A DNA stretch of 64,000 bases, from the NCBI GenBank assembly GCA_037176885.1, contig JAWWNJ010000096.1, forward strand, positions 806,001-870,000, given 5' to 3'. The translations under genes and the position numbers were made by a program. This document shows positions 49,330 to 63,400 of the stretch, piece by piece. The notes under the pieces were generated by a model, which searched no databases, was not told the DNA's origin, and worked only from the letters and a program-made list of their open reading frames with translations. The stretch comes from Favolaschia claudopus (lineage: Eukaryota > Basidiomycota > Agaricomycetes > Agaricales > Mycenaceae). Every line of letters begins with the position of its first letter. The first letter of the stretch is position 1.

Positions 49330-50250
49330 ATAGCAGGAGATAGACGCACCACTGGCGACGACAAACACTAGGAGAATTGAGCTTGGCTAGAGGCAGGGAG
49401 GGCAACGAAACCATACCAGACGGAAGACTGGAGCTTAAAGCCTGCTCAGGATAGGTAAGTCTACGGTGGACTCTACGATGGAGGTTGAACATCACTTACA
49501 ACGCAGTGTTGACGGAGAGCGTGAGCGCTGGGTCAATGCGCTGGTGAGATGGTCGTGGTTGGGGGAAGAGAGACATCGGAGGCGATGATTGATTGCGTCA
49601 AATCAAGACCAAACAAAAGCCAGACTTGCAAAGTCGTTGAAGTCAAATATTCTGCAGTAAAATGAGACTTTCTCTTTGCTGCAATATACATTCTTCTAGC
49701 TGTGGTCAAAAACGCGCAGTCAGCTCCCAGCCTAACGGTTTCCACCTGGTTCGTGGACGGTCACGCCCTGGCCCCTAAGTAATTTTGGCGGAGTTTTGGA
49801 AGGTTTCCAGAGATGAGGACAACTTCCGAACCAGAAGCGAAGTCATACGCATAGACCGCTGAGTACACAACATCAGTTTACACCGAGCCATTTCCCTTTT
49901 TGGACAACTCGTCCAATAGGCCGTTTTAGGAAATTTTGAATCACAGAACTTGAAAGTCAGAAAGTAAAATCCATTGTAACAGGATCAATACGAAAGACAC
50001 GCAACAATCGTATGACTAGCGAGGGGTGAATCGCTCCCCCAAATGCAAGCAACTCGAAAAAATGGATTAAAAAGAGTCAGCCCCGATACACTGGAAGGCG
50101 GCCTCCGGACTTGAACGCAGAACACCGCTTGTGGAGGGCTGGGTGTCCTGGCGGCCTACACAACTGATGTACCAGTTAAGGAGACACTAATCTCCGTCAA
50201 CTTTACAATCTCAGGCTGAGAATTGAAAGTGATTGCCGGTCAAATTTGAG
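49330..50250. other. Unmatched gap in the right arm with a tRNA-like repeat
   Basis: No match to the left-arm gap. On the minus strand 50175-50080 carries GGTACATCAGTTGTGTAGGC followed by GTTCAAGTCC, an A/B-box-like pair related to the repeat at 59130-59260. Otherwise only short frames. Confidence 0.4.
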
Positions 50251-50818
50251 GGCAGAGCCGACGAAAATCAGTTCGGGACGATCGGTCCGCACCCTAACGC
50301 GTTAGATCACGCTCACGTGCCGTGTGACTTCCTCTGTTTCTTTACGCTTAACCACCGTGCACCAACAGCAGCCTTTTCCTTAAATGCCTCTAAACACCAT
50401 AGATACTCTCGCATTCTTGGCGCTAATGCTCGGTGCAGGCTTCAACCAGGTCCATCGGCTCCGAGTCTCGTGAGTCGCGATCCCCTTGCAAGAAGTCAGG
50501 ATTGAAGATGAAATCAAGATGAATTTCCCTCAAATTTTCCGGCCAACCCAATGCGGACAAAGCTGCGGATATCTTGAGTTGAGGCTTCGGTAGAGAACTT
50601 GTTTAGCGAAGGCGGTGGAGGCAAATTTAATTAAAATGGGGTCACACCAATCGGTCACGGTCAGCCACTCTCCTTGCTCTCGAACCACCACCATCTCCCC
50701 CAGGATTCCTTCCCTCCTTCGCTCGCAAGGGCTTTAGTATCTTCGGTGAGTTGCCTCTTTGATATTCAAAGCAATAGTATGTATACTCACTTCCAAAACG
50801 ATACGATACCCAGTTGCC

Positions 50819-51455
50819 ATGTTTGCCCCGACGTCGTTTGGCCCTCGTCGTCTGAGTCGACGACCACTGAGGTAGGCACTTCTGCTGATTCTTTCTCGAA
50901 GAGACACTTATCTCGTATCTTCTTTACAGCAAGTCAAGGTAAGTGGACTATGTATACATCTCTTGCCCTGCTAACGCATTTCTCCTAGACGAATGGCAGC
51001 GCATCCTCACCACCATCGCCTCTCACCCGTTGCCATTCGCGCGGCGCCGAGCCCTCAGTAGCTAGATGCCCTTTGGTATCAGGAGGGAGAAAGCTTCACG
51101 CTGGCGTTAGTGGGCGACTGGCTACCTCCGAGCGAGCTATAGTGAGCTCGGTCAAGACAGGTGTGATCAGTTGTTACCTCTGCGTTGAATCCCAAGGCCG
51201 AGGGCGTACTGTCGATGATTCGCTCTCGACTAATAGCCCAGAGACGCCGTGTGCACCACTGGAGATCGTCGATGCTGCTCGAGTAAGCTATTTCGACCTA
51301 GGGCTGGAGTAGAGGGTCAAAGGGAGATTTCGCGTTGGGTCGAGGATTTTTCTTTGTCGTTTCAGGCTTTTGTGGTTGAAGAGATCCCAGAGGATGTGTG
51401 CTCCCTTGGCGTGGGCTCTGGGCTTAACTTCGTGCTTCGGCATGGACAACGGTAA
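50819..51455 (+). pseudogene. Gene Y, right copy: broken in exon 1
   Basis: Same structure as the left copy: MFAPTSFGPRRLSRRP, two introns around a 9-nt micro-exon, a long exon to the donor after VDAAR, an intron, and a last exon AFVVEEIPEDVCSLGVGSGL ending TAA at 51455. Here all splice sites are intact, but exon 1 has extra bases (CCACTGAG for CCACAG), which shifts the frame into a stop. The left copy lacks this shift but has lost splice sites. Confidence 0.5.
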
Positions 51456-54400
51456 CCAAACGCACACTTGTTGTAGACGTTCTTCGTGTACGATTTACTT
51501 GATATTTTTGTGGCCTGTAACTTATTCCGTCTTCCACTGTGATGAATCCGATTCCTCATTTCCTGTTTTCTTCGTCCTGAGTATAATGAGTTTCGCTCAA
51601 AGCACGAAAACGTCCATGACTCGCGTGTTCGTCGCTTCCTTCCACAAACGAACTCATTTTTCGGTCCTCAAAAAAATGGTAAACCACATTTGATTTGATC
51701 ATTTCATCACATATTGTAGAGAATGCGATGGCTGTGGCCACCGGTACTGTTCCTTGATCCTTTTTCGTCCAGGCTTGGTCCAAGGCAAAGGTCACTGACC
51801 GTCTGGCCGGTCCTATACATTGTCAGAATGAGACAGCAACAGATCGTCCGGCAAGCACTTACATTAGAATATCTTCATGCTGCTTCAAATTTCCGGCTTG
51901 CCCATACCGGGATTTAACCTCGTGTCCGTATCTTCGTTCGCTGGACATACCGTATGAATACTGGGAGGTAAGCTCTGCGAGTGGGCTGCCGTACAAGCTT
52001 GTACATAGTACTGACCGCGCGCCGAGTCGAAGTGCAATGGAGACATCTGAAACAAAGAGACCGAAGTGGGTCAAATAACCGTCGAAGTGTGAACGAGCAA
52101 CGAGTATCTCACCCAAGTTCTCAATCATCCCAGTTAAGTATCCATTGGAAGTGAAACCCACTGCGTCAAAACGTGTCAGAAGTCTCGCAGAGTTAGATTA
52201 ACTCCCTTCGATAGTCCACACTCTCCGCGACCGAAGCGCCGAACGAGATTGGGGTTTGCGATGCGTCTGGCTCCGGCATAAAAACAGACAGCACGATGGA
52301 GATCGAAAGAAATTTGAAACCTGCAATGGGATGCTTTGGCACGCCTCGGGTAATTTGAAGATTGAAGCTAAGAAGGTCGGCATCGGATCCTCTTTAATAC
52401 CACTAGTCTCGAGGGTGCGTCGGAAACTAGTCTTGGGCCAGAAGCGTTCAGTTTTGATGAAGGCCAAGGAAGCAGATAAACCTTGAGGTGGCATTTACAG
52501 TGAACAACTCATTGACTTGATTTCGGCTATAATGGCGAAGAAACGGTTAGCCGGACGATGCTTGATACTAAAAGCCGCGTCACGAACAAAGGACGAAGAC
52601 TTCCAAAGAGAGTGATTTTGTGCGCCTTGTAGCCTTAAGCTTGTGACTGTAACGACTCACGAGTTATCGAGTGTGAGTCTGTGCAAGAGACTATTGTGAC
52701 TGGGCTATAAGACGGAGCCGAAGCCGAGCCGCGTCGGTGAGATAGCTGCCCAGTCCTGTTCACAGAGGGACGTAGCTGTGGGCGACGTGGATGGACGGAT
52801 GGAGCCTGCGAACGAAGCGAATGGGGTAATATGCCGGGCTCGGTGATTGTGTATCTGATGACCCCTGTTTTGGATTCATTCAGGTTTGACAAGACCAAGA
52901 CAGCCACTCCCAAGATCCTCACCTTCACAGGATATTGAGCGCTCGTCGACGTCCAGCGTTCAACACTTGCGCTCTCTGCTTCTGGCAGGCGGCGGCCCCC
53001 ACTCATGTTGAGGGCAAAGGATTCGGGGTCGGCGGCGTCGAGGACGAAGACTCGGACCTTGCTTAGGCTGGCAACGAAGTATTCGAACGGCATGCTTCTG
53101 GTTTAAGGAATCTCTTCAGTAACGGTCCACGATCTAAGATTCTGAAAGACACACGCTGGAATATAAAAACGACTTCGCAGGTCAGCATGGGCCGCATGGT
53201 TTGCCACTTCTGACTCCTGTCTCGGAAAGCCTTCGCAATTCGCGGAGAAATTGCAAAACTGCCATCGGTTTGTGCGTCTTCCAGTCCACTCCGTCGTCCA
53301 TCTGAATCAATACAGAGTCGAGCTGCTTTGGAACCGTCGAACCTCTCGTCCCGTCCTCAAACTCATGATCATCCCGGTGGCATGATCCATTCGCGGACCC
53401 TTCAAACTGGATTATCAGCCACGGTAAGAACACCAAAGGTGAGCTCACTTCACCTCCGTGACACCTACTCCCCGAAACTGTGGCCGTGGTTGGATCATTC
53501 GCTTGAGGCTTTGCGTCAATTTCTGGCGAAACCTTGGATTCGCTGAGACTGAAAGGTGCATCTTACACTTGCCTGACGATTGCTGTCACAATTGAAGGTC
53601 AGACACTTGAAGAGTTTGTCCAATTCAGGATGAAGGTACGTTTCATGGCGACCCATTGTTCAAACTTCAAGGTCCGAGTGTATGTCTCTTCCGGGGGTGT
53701 CAGTGGGCCCCAAGGGTGAGTCGAGCACAGCGTCGTTGGGTGGGTGAAGGTTCTCGAAAGTCGAAAGAAAGTTCGAACTCCGTCGACATGAGCCCACCAC
53801 GATGTCTTTCGGCAAGTCAAGAACAAAACAGGGCTGCAGCATCGCGCGAGAAGGCAGTGAAACGGACTGGAGACAGCACGAGCCTGAACATTTACGATGC
53901 TCCTGGCACAAGTAGTTTTGGAGCACTCGTACCAGCATTATGTGTGTCGTCGCAAACACGATGGTTTCAGAAGCACCCCTTCTGAAGCAAGCTTGAAGCA
54001 CCGTGCAGCTACAGCAAACGCCTTCGAGTATCACGCCGAAACCAAAAATGAAGCGAATCCACAAAGACAACAACAGAGCCGTAGGAAAATGGGGGACGTG
54101 GCATCACCTTCGGATAGAGAAGGTGCCTGACAAGAACATAGAAAAAGTGAGCCAAGGACGGGCATTGCTTGGATCCCCGAAAGTTATGTCCAAGCCATCC
54201 GACCCAGGCACAAACGAACAGCTGAAAGAGAGACATTTCGGCCCAACGATTTGGTACCACATCCACGATTCTTGCCCAACGAAAAGAAACCAGATTACTC
54301 CGAGTTCTAAGGCTGAGCTTTGCCAGCACCTTGTGGCGACACCGCAGCGAAACATTCATTGTGCTGACAGAGTAACAGGATGTGCCAAAGTTAGCCTGCC

Positions 54401-57400
54401 ATAGGCTTCTGGGAACAAGAAAAACGAAGAATAAACGAGTAATCGCAGGGTTCGACGAAGTCTCTCGCCTCCATTGTGCCCAATATGAATCGGGTCTGTT
54501 CAGGGACGCCTCGATCATGACGACCGCACCATTGCAGGACGTCGCAGTTGAAACAAGCAAGGCAATGAGAAAAGAGTTAGACTAGAAGGCAGGAAAAGCG
54601 ATATACGGAAACAATCCCCCTTCCTCAGTCCAAAGCGACGATGACGAAGAAAACAAAAACGGGTTAAAAAGACGAGGGCATATGTTATATATGGAGGTCT
54701 GAATGAGGTGGACAAGAGGAGCCTCTCTTTTATGAGACACGCCGCTCCCCCCAAGTGACCAGCCGGACAAGAAGCCATAGTTTTGTCAAGCCGTCGACTA
54801 GCGTCTGTCCCAGATTCCTTATGCCGCTTGCCTATGCCATTTTTTCAGATGTCCCAGAGCTACAGCGCGGCACACTAGCAAGCAGATCCAGGCTGGCGAA
54901 ACCCGACGAAACCTGGAGGCCGACGGAAGAGAGCTTAGACGAGGGAGAGGAGGAGAGACTCGGTGCATTGGAGCGGTTGTTAGGCTCGGCAAGGCGGCCC
55001 GACCTCCGACTCTTGTCTTCAACGGCGACAACCAAGACAACAAGAAGATTCAAACGAAGACGGGTCATCCAATCTTTGCTTCAGCCCGACCGACTCTCTT
55101 TTGCCTCTCCGTCTTTTCTTTCTTTGAAAACATCAGCCTCCAAAGTTTTGTCATGAATCTTCCGAATTCGGCAGAGCCGCAGAGATCATCAGTCTTGCAT
55201 CAGTCCTTCTTACTCGTCTTCACTGACAACGAGCTCAACGGCTCAAAACGTTCTGGAATCGGCGCGGCTGAGGATATGTTTTGCGCCTCCGTCCTCGATT
55301 CCTCTCGATGTTCGCGATCGCAAAACATTCTGCATCTGGACTATCTATCAATAATCCGTATGGGCACAATGCACTGGCACCCCAACTTATTGACTCGCTG
55401 AGTCTCCGCCCGGCCCCTCCGAGCTCAACGTTCAGCGCTCACTGGTGAAAAGTGCCGCAGTGACTTCTGGTATTGAATGCCAGATTCCCTGCGTTTGCAA
55501 ACTCAGCACAACAGTTGTGACGATGTCAATTTTTCATTACCTTTGGAATGATTCCGCGCAAGGGTGACGCTTATGGGCAAACAGGTACTCACGTTCGCAT
55601 GCGAAACCTGTTTGCACAGACCTGCTAGAGAACCACGCAAAAACGAAACCCGAACAACAAAAGTAAGAGCAATTCTCAAACCCGGGCCCCGCAGGGCAGC
55701 AGGCGGACCATACACCCCGGCTGTTCGCTTTGGGACCTCGCCGGTAATCCTTCCTTCCTTCCTTCCACCTACCAAGAAGAGATCGCCGTTATCGTTCCAT
55801 GGACAATCCATACCAATGCTGGGAAGCAACTGGCTGTTCCGCGATATATGAGGAATCTGATCTGATACTGATTTCCCTCAGCACTTTCTCAAGTTCATTG
55901 ACACTTTCAGCGATAATCTTGTTCATTTGTCAATGTCACGACCTCTTGGTCTTGTTCGTTCGCCGCCTACCAGTGCAAGAGTCTTGTATTCAATCACGGC
56001 ATCCTCATCCCCCGGTCAGCGGTCCCCTGGGTGCTACCGCCTTTTGAATGTAAATGTGGTCTACCGTGGCGCCAAGGGTCGGAAGAATGGAAGCTAATGT
56101 CTATGATCTACATTCTAGCGCCGTTCTCTTATTGTCAGAACGTATTCTCCAGGAATCGGAGAGACGGTTTCAGGTACGTACTGAGTGGCGTTTGGACTCT
56201 CGATGAAACTGACTCCAACAAACTACAGATTGCTGAGGGGGACGCAGGCGATCTTCGGAATTCTGCCTGTGTGCCGTGAGCTGGATGATTTTGTTATCCA
56301 CGCTAAATGATCAAAGCTCTGCTGCTCAGGGACTCATGGTACGATGCCTTACCGTGTTCATTCTACAGCCGGCGTGTCGTCTGATAACCCTGAATCTACA
56401 GCTCTACGACCATTGTCCCTGTCCCTTGTCCTTTGCAGCATCGATGGATAAGCTGTTTAGCAACACAGGGAAGCAGAGAATTTCTTCGCCCATTGAGGCG
56501 GCTCAGTGTGCACCCCTGGGATTGTATATACAAGGAAAGACTGGTGCATTTTGCTTCGCCCACTTTGGTCCAACTCTTCAGCTTTGACGCCCTTGCAACG
56601 TGACGGGCAAGATGGCCCTGTACTGTCTTGGTCCTCCACCTCACTTGAAACGGTTCCTGAGCCTGAACGAACGATTTCAAGATTCAAGCAGCTCATTCAA
56701 TCTTTGGGCCGCCTTCGTCGTGGACTCGTGGCTCAGGCGCGGGACGTCTGTGCGTCATGATCAAGCATTCGCGCAGGACGCAGACCGGTGCTTCCTTCGA
56801 TGTGTGACAAATCTCACGCAGCTGCTTCTATAAACCCGTATCCGTATGGCGCATAGTACATAGTCGCTCCATTCGGCGGGCGCAACGAGCGATCATGTCG
56901 GTATGTATTCCCTTTCTTCGTCAATATCTAAGACCACTGTCTGATGTCATCCATTCGCAAGCGTCGATGCCTCAATCTTCCCAGCTTTGCCAATCTGCGT
57001 CAGCACAATACGCAGGATGTTACTGGCTTTACCGGCACCTCGCACGAGCACTACCGGACTAAATCCCTCTTTCCAGACCATCGTTATCCCAGTCTTTTAC
57101 TCATTCTACTTGGTCCCATTCTGGCGGTTCACGTATTCGGTCTCTGGAAAGTCTTGGGATCGTAACAAAATACAGTCGTCTTTTCCAATCGCGAACTTGT
57201 ATCTATACATGTTCTGATAAATGCTACAAGACTAGATAGATACATAGTACATCGAGAGGAATACAAGAAATCCTAAACAATAGGATTTACTGTATGCGTG
57301 ATACCCGAAAGGAGTCTCAAAGAAAGAAAGGAACAAGTGGGGTGTTTAGCCGGTTGGGGTTCGCCTTCGCTTTCCTAGTGCCGCAGCCCGATCGCAATAG

Positions 57401-60400
57401 CATCCTGGTCAGCTACTTACTCCGCAGGCATATCTCAATTTGAGAAAAATAGTTGGATAGCAGGATCAATCGCGGCGCGTTTCTGCGGAAGTGAGCTGTG
57501 AAAGGCCGAGCCGCGAGCGGCGAAGTGTATCCCTACAGTGAATCTTTCACAGTTATTAAAGGTGGAGGTGTGCGACGGGGCATCTGCAACTCGCGAATCG
57601 CGTGTTCTTATGCCATCTACGCGCGAACTTTCAGTTCTCGGTTCTCTGCGTGCAAAATTTATTCGAGCGGCGTACAGGTATTACACGTAGAATAAACAGT
57701 GTAGGTATAGGAATTGTGGTGCGCTACAGGGGACATGAAGAGTACAAGGCAAATCTAAAGAATACAGGATACATGCAGGGACCGAATACAAAGTGGCCTA
57801 GAAGTGAATGAATACGATGCGAAGAACATCGAGGGGAAAGGTTGTTACCGAAACGTCAATCGCTTTCAGTGCGACTTCGCTTTCTCGAGCTGGGGACGGA
57901 CGACTCAGCTAATTGCGGGGAATTTATCAGCTCAGTGTCAGGATCGCGCCGGAGTGGAAATCGTACCGACACAGGTTTCCTCGGGGGCGGTGGCCGACGG
58001 TGTGCTGGGAGCCTCCAATGGACTGTGTAGCGCCGCACGAAAGAGGCATGCGGTCCGGACGACGAGCGGTCTATCTACCAAAAGGGGGAGCACGTCGGAG
58101 AGACCGCGGTCGAGACGTGTGAACGGCATGATACAGGCTGACGGCCCAGGTGGCAACGAGAACGGGTCGTCTATGTGAGGCTGCAGTGTGTCAGATTCAG
58201 ATTGAATTCGAGGTCAGATTGGGTGAACACACTCACGACGAAATGGAGGGGAGACTTGCTTGCCAATGCATTGAGGATTTTCGGTGCGGCTGTCGATTTA
58301 GACCGGCCAGGCGGCTGAGGTGTGGTGATGCGGATGTCGTTTAACTCCTTCTGCCGCGCAATGGCTGGGGCGATAACTGCACGCAGCCATTCTCGAGCAA
58401 GAGACCCGTTGTTGCCGAAGTCACCGAGAGCAAAAACGAGATATAGAGGTAAGCGGGAGCGAGGAACTGGATGGGTAGTGTGAAGGCCAAGTTGCGTAGC
58501 GAGCCGTTGCATATGCAGTTTGTGGTCAAAGGTGACTTCCCGCCAGCGCTAGGAAGACATGAGACATCGCGACGAAGGTGAACCAAGATTTACTTGATGG
58601 TTGTCAACCGGAAAGACGCCGACCACCTCGACCATGGCGAGTGCCAGCGCGTGTTTGGTGAACCATTCGGCTTCACCATACATGTCTTGAAATTGGGCTG
58701 CTGAGAGTTGGGAGACAGCATCGACGGCGGCAGAGGAAGCAGTGATGGTCGGGTCGAAGACTTCAGAGTACGACAGCGACGCTGGCATGGTGGTGAACGG
58801 GAGCAAGAGACGCGAGAGGGGGTTGACATTGCATAGCGCGATCGAAAGTTGTCGGAGGATTGAAAGGAAAGCAATGATATCGGATCAACCCGAATATTTT
58901 CTCACGTATTCTCACTCATCAACTGCCTTCATGTTGGCTTGCCCACCGAGTCTGTGTCTCTACAATCTGCAACGTTTAGTTGAGTGCCAGTCACCGTTAT
59001 GTTTTGAGGTAACCCAAGGGTAGATCAGCCTGACTGCCGGTTCATTGATCAATAATTTTGAATATCACAGTGCCAGTGCACACTACCTTCACATTGCCAT
59101 CGCCGGAATGCTATCATCCAGCCACTGGTGAATCGGTTGTGTAGACTGATAGCAACTCACTCGCGCCGCCCTTCTTCTTCTAGGAGGTCAAGACAGCGGT
59201 GCGACGGGTTCGATTCTGGAGGTCGCCTTCCCATCATTGAGTGCGGATTTTTTTTTTTTTGCGATTGAATTTTTGAGGGGCTGCCAGTGTCGTTCATTCA
59301 AACTACCTGAACTGTGTCTTTGCCCTCTCGAAGTCAAAACGGATCGTGGGACGAGGCGCATTCAGAATCGCGTCTGTTGCGTCAATCACTTTTCTTCTTC
59401 GCTACTTCAATCGTCGTCGGCTCCCAAGTTCAAATGCAAGTGCAGTGTCAGCGTCGAGTCGAAATTCACTATTGAAGCTCGAAGTCTCAACAACCGCCAT
59501 TTTTTCGGTGAGCCCTGACCTGGGGCCTACTGCGTCGTAAGTACACTACTACTGGCGTCTTTCCACCATGCTAGATGTTCACCAACAAGAAGCACTCGTC
59601 TCGTGTCGAATCGACGTGATGTGCGTCGAAGTTTAGTCGAGAATTCCGGATGCAAGTCTTCCTTGGCCTCTTCTTCAATGGAGTCTTACTTTGTTGATTC
59701 TGGTTTCAGGTTCACAATAGCACGGTACAATTTGGACTTCTCGATCGAGTCTGGAGAATATAATCAACTCAAACATCATTCAAGTTGCCGATAAGTACTT
59801 CCCGGAGAAAACAATCTTGAATCCATGTTCTAAGAGAAAACAGTTTTGAATCCATGAGTCAGTATGTTCTCGGTGCGTTGAACAACTCACCTTACTACAC
59901 ATATTTTCATATCGAACAATGGTCCAGGCAGACGGAGATGGCCATCCACATATGATTTAATCTCACCAGTCTAAGTTTCACAGTCATCTGCGCCGGTTGT
60001 ATCGCCACTCATTCGATGCGCTGTCGACACCTAGCTGCTGCATCCTTCGCGTGGTGCTTGATCGAATATCAGTGAATTTCGTTGGCTCAATAGCATATTC
60101 ATCCTACGGATGTCGCCCACTGTAATTGGATGCTTCTCTCAATGAGATTCACTTGTTTCTCTTGCCTCAGAGTCGCAATTCTCACCCGAGTTTACATCGT
60201 ACAAATTTTCATAATCTGGTCTACACACAAATACATACATTTGATAAATAAATAAATGAGGTGTTTAAGGATAGTCATGATAGTATCGTAGGCATGTTCT
60301 TGTGCGTGAAGGCAAGCAGGGAGTGTGACGTGAAGTGCAAGGATGATCATCTTGCCATCTACTTAGTTTAGGGAGCGTGATTGCAAGGCGTGCCGGTAAG

Positions 60401-63400
60401 TGAAAGGAGTGGAGGGCGGGGCGGCAGAAGCCTGCATAAAAACTTCGAGTGAGTCTGATTGCGGGAGTAAAAACATTGAAAAAGAAACACACAGAGGAGG
60501 TGGAAGGAGCGGCAGTGGCGAGCTGTGAGCTGGACTGGGCCTGGGAGCGGTTCTCTAAAGCACAGTGAGCAACAAAGTGTCAGCAAGGGCATAAGATTCT
60601 CACCTTTGGCAGCCTTCTTTCCCTTGCGCTTAGATGCGCGCTGCTTGGGTTTGGACGACTCCAGCGCCAGGACGAGAGGTCCAAAGATCTGGGCCATCCA
60701 CTCTTGCGCCGCTTCCGGTCTCGACAGATACAGAAGTTCTATAAAGACCTCCATGGCATCGCCAGCACACTTGTTATTCTTGGCTATTTTTTCGAGGCGC
60801 CGGTGGTCGATTCCCATCCTCTGGCAAACTAGTAAGAGGCTGGTGTTGCAGCATATGATGTTTCTCTTTCGCTGAGAAATAATCAGCTTTGAGTTGACTC
60901 AGTTGAGACGGTGAATGCACAATAGCAAGACGTACCGTAGAGGTCTTCTGATCCTGACCCGGCAAAAGGAGACGCTGTAACCGAGAGACACCGCAATAGA
61001 GGCGCGCGTCGCCGAGAAACTCAATACACCTAAGTAGGCATTGGTCATTGCGGACACGCGCTGCGTCTAGCTGCGCCCAGACGGAGTCGGAAACAGACGC
61101 GTGGGGCGCATCGTACACGTCGGAGAGGATGAAGGCGCTGAGTTGCTTCTGGGCAAGGATATCTTCAGCGGATTGGGGGTTGGGGCTGATAGACGGAGGA
61201 AGAGGATTCAGTTCAAGCATGGAGCAGACGAAAAGAGATTCTCGCTTACCGGGATTTCTTGGAGGGAGGTGGAGACATCGCGTGGGCGGCGCTGGACGAT
61301 GGGGTAGGTAATCAAAATGGAAACTGATTCGGCAGTTTGCGGACCCTCTTTTATAGGCTTCCAAATTGGGCAATACCAGTCGACACCGTTCTCAGAAATT
61401 CGCGAGCAGCCTCTACTTGAGAAGAAAATCCTGCTATCTATTCTCACAGACAGTGTGTACATGGAGCTCATCTATCAGCAACAATGTCCAGACCTTCATC
61501 TCGGCCACGACGTCAAATAAGTATTGTATCGGAATCACCACTGCAGCACTGCTGGTACATCAATCAGTTCCACAGTATTTGTTCAGCGTCAAAGGCTTAC
61601 CTGAGCACCAAGGCAAGCTTCTGCCGCCTACCAGACACGATCATTGTGTGATGACAATGCAGATGGCTGCTCAATGGCTGCTCCAGATAGCGCAGGGTGC
61701 GCCGCATTTTGGTCTCGTTACGCGACTTGGGTGTCTCTCTTTGAAGCAGCGCACTGATCTATACGGCTCTTCCGATTTGCCTCCGATCATATGGGGAGCG
61801 GGACTAAAACGGGACTAAAGCTATCAGCTACGGAAGGATGACTGGTAGCATTGTAGCAAGCACTATCGGTGTTTCTCGGCAAGGGCCGACAAAGCATCGG
61901 CGCAGAGAAGATTCGGAATGTGAAGCATACAACAATTGGTCGAAGCGACTTTCAGCGTTAGACGGTGGTGCGGGAAATTGCCTGCGATGCGGGGCATATA
62001 CTGTGATTCCGAGAAAAAAGATGTGCTCAGTGCGGGGCAAGCTAGCCGGCCGCATGGTACAGGGAATGGAGCCTCACGGGCTGCGGAAAAACGAGAACGA
62101 CCAGAGAACGTTCACCATAGCAAGATATTCCATGATGGGCGTCAATAGCTTCGGTGCGAAATTCGAGATCTTCTTGCTGCGAAAAGGTATTAGGTGAACT
62201 GTTGAATGACAAAGTACTATCGAGCATGATAAATCGCTCATTTGTGAGCGGAGGTAGAAATGCTCACAAAGTATTCGCGCTCAATGGTCGGAATTCTCGT
62301 GTTGTTCTCGTAATCCTGGAAGCCTGAAATATCAACGATAGGAAAACAAGATGTATGCAGACACCCACCATGAACTCTCAAGCGGGTGTCTCTCAAATTT
62401 CTAGTTTGTTGACGGCGCCAATCTATTGACGAGTCGGTGAATGAGTTAACGTAGAAAGAGAAGAGGTCAACACACACGAGACGGATAGTTTTGGTGCCGA
62501 GGGTCTGTTCTCCCTCACATGCATGGCGAACGCCTCCGAGTCGTCGGCAAGCTTGAAGATTTTGCGAAAGCACCATGAGCGCTCCCGAACGACGTCCTTG
62601 AAGGTAGTGCAGTGATGTTGAGCATGCACTTGAGCATGCAATAGAGCTTCTATTTCCTAACTTGAAGATAGTTAGTTGATTATATATTATATTCTCCAAA
62701 CTCGACCGAGAAGTCCAAATTGTACCGTGCTATTGTGAACCTGAAACCAGAATCAACAAAGTAAGAGTCGAGAGGCCAAGGAAGACTCGCATCCGAAATT
62801 CTCGACTAAACTTCGACACACATCACGTCGATTCGACACGAGAAGAGTGCTTCTTGTTGGTGAACATGTAGCATGGTGGCGGAAGTGGAAAGACGCCGCT
62901 CCAACTTCCCCTCCCAAAGCGGCTTCACTTCCCTCTCTTACCCATCCCACCGAGTTAAGGATGTCGAGTCGAAAAGATCGGCCCCAGCTCAGGCTCACCG
63001 AAAAAATGTCGGTTGTCGAGACTTCAATAGTGAATTTCGACTCGACGCTGACACTGCACTTGCATTTGAACTTGGGAGCCGACGACGATTGAAGTAGCGA
63101 AGAAGAAAAGTGATTGACGCAACAGACGCGATTCTGAATGCGCCTCGTCCCACGATCCGTTTTGACTTCGAGAGGGCAAAGACACAGTTCAGGTAGTTTG
63201 AATGAACGACACTGGCAGCCCCTCAAAAATTCAATCGCAAGCAAAAAAAAAATATCCGCACTCAGTGATGGGAAGGCGACCTCCAGAATCGAACCCGTCG
63301 CACCGCTGTCTTGACCTTCTAGAAGAAGAAGGGCGGCGCGATTGAGTTGCTATCAGTCTACACAACCGATTCACCAGTAGCTGGATGATAGCATTCCGGC

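Larger units (their letters stand above)
48560..55140 (-). repeat. Right arm of the large inverted duplication
   Basis: Inverted, diverged copy of 1380-8290 with the same gene order. It includes a plus-strand frame 48567-48770 (67 codons, opens MNRYRTSVCRRTSLRL) that is broken in the left arm, gene Z, a unique gap 49330-50250, gene Y (+) and gene X (-). Confidence 0.8.
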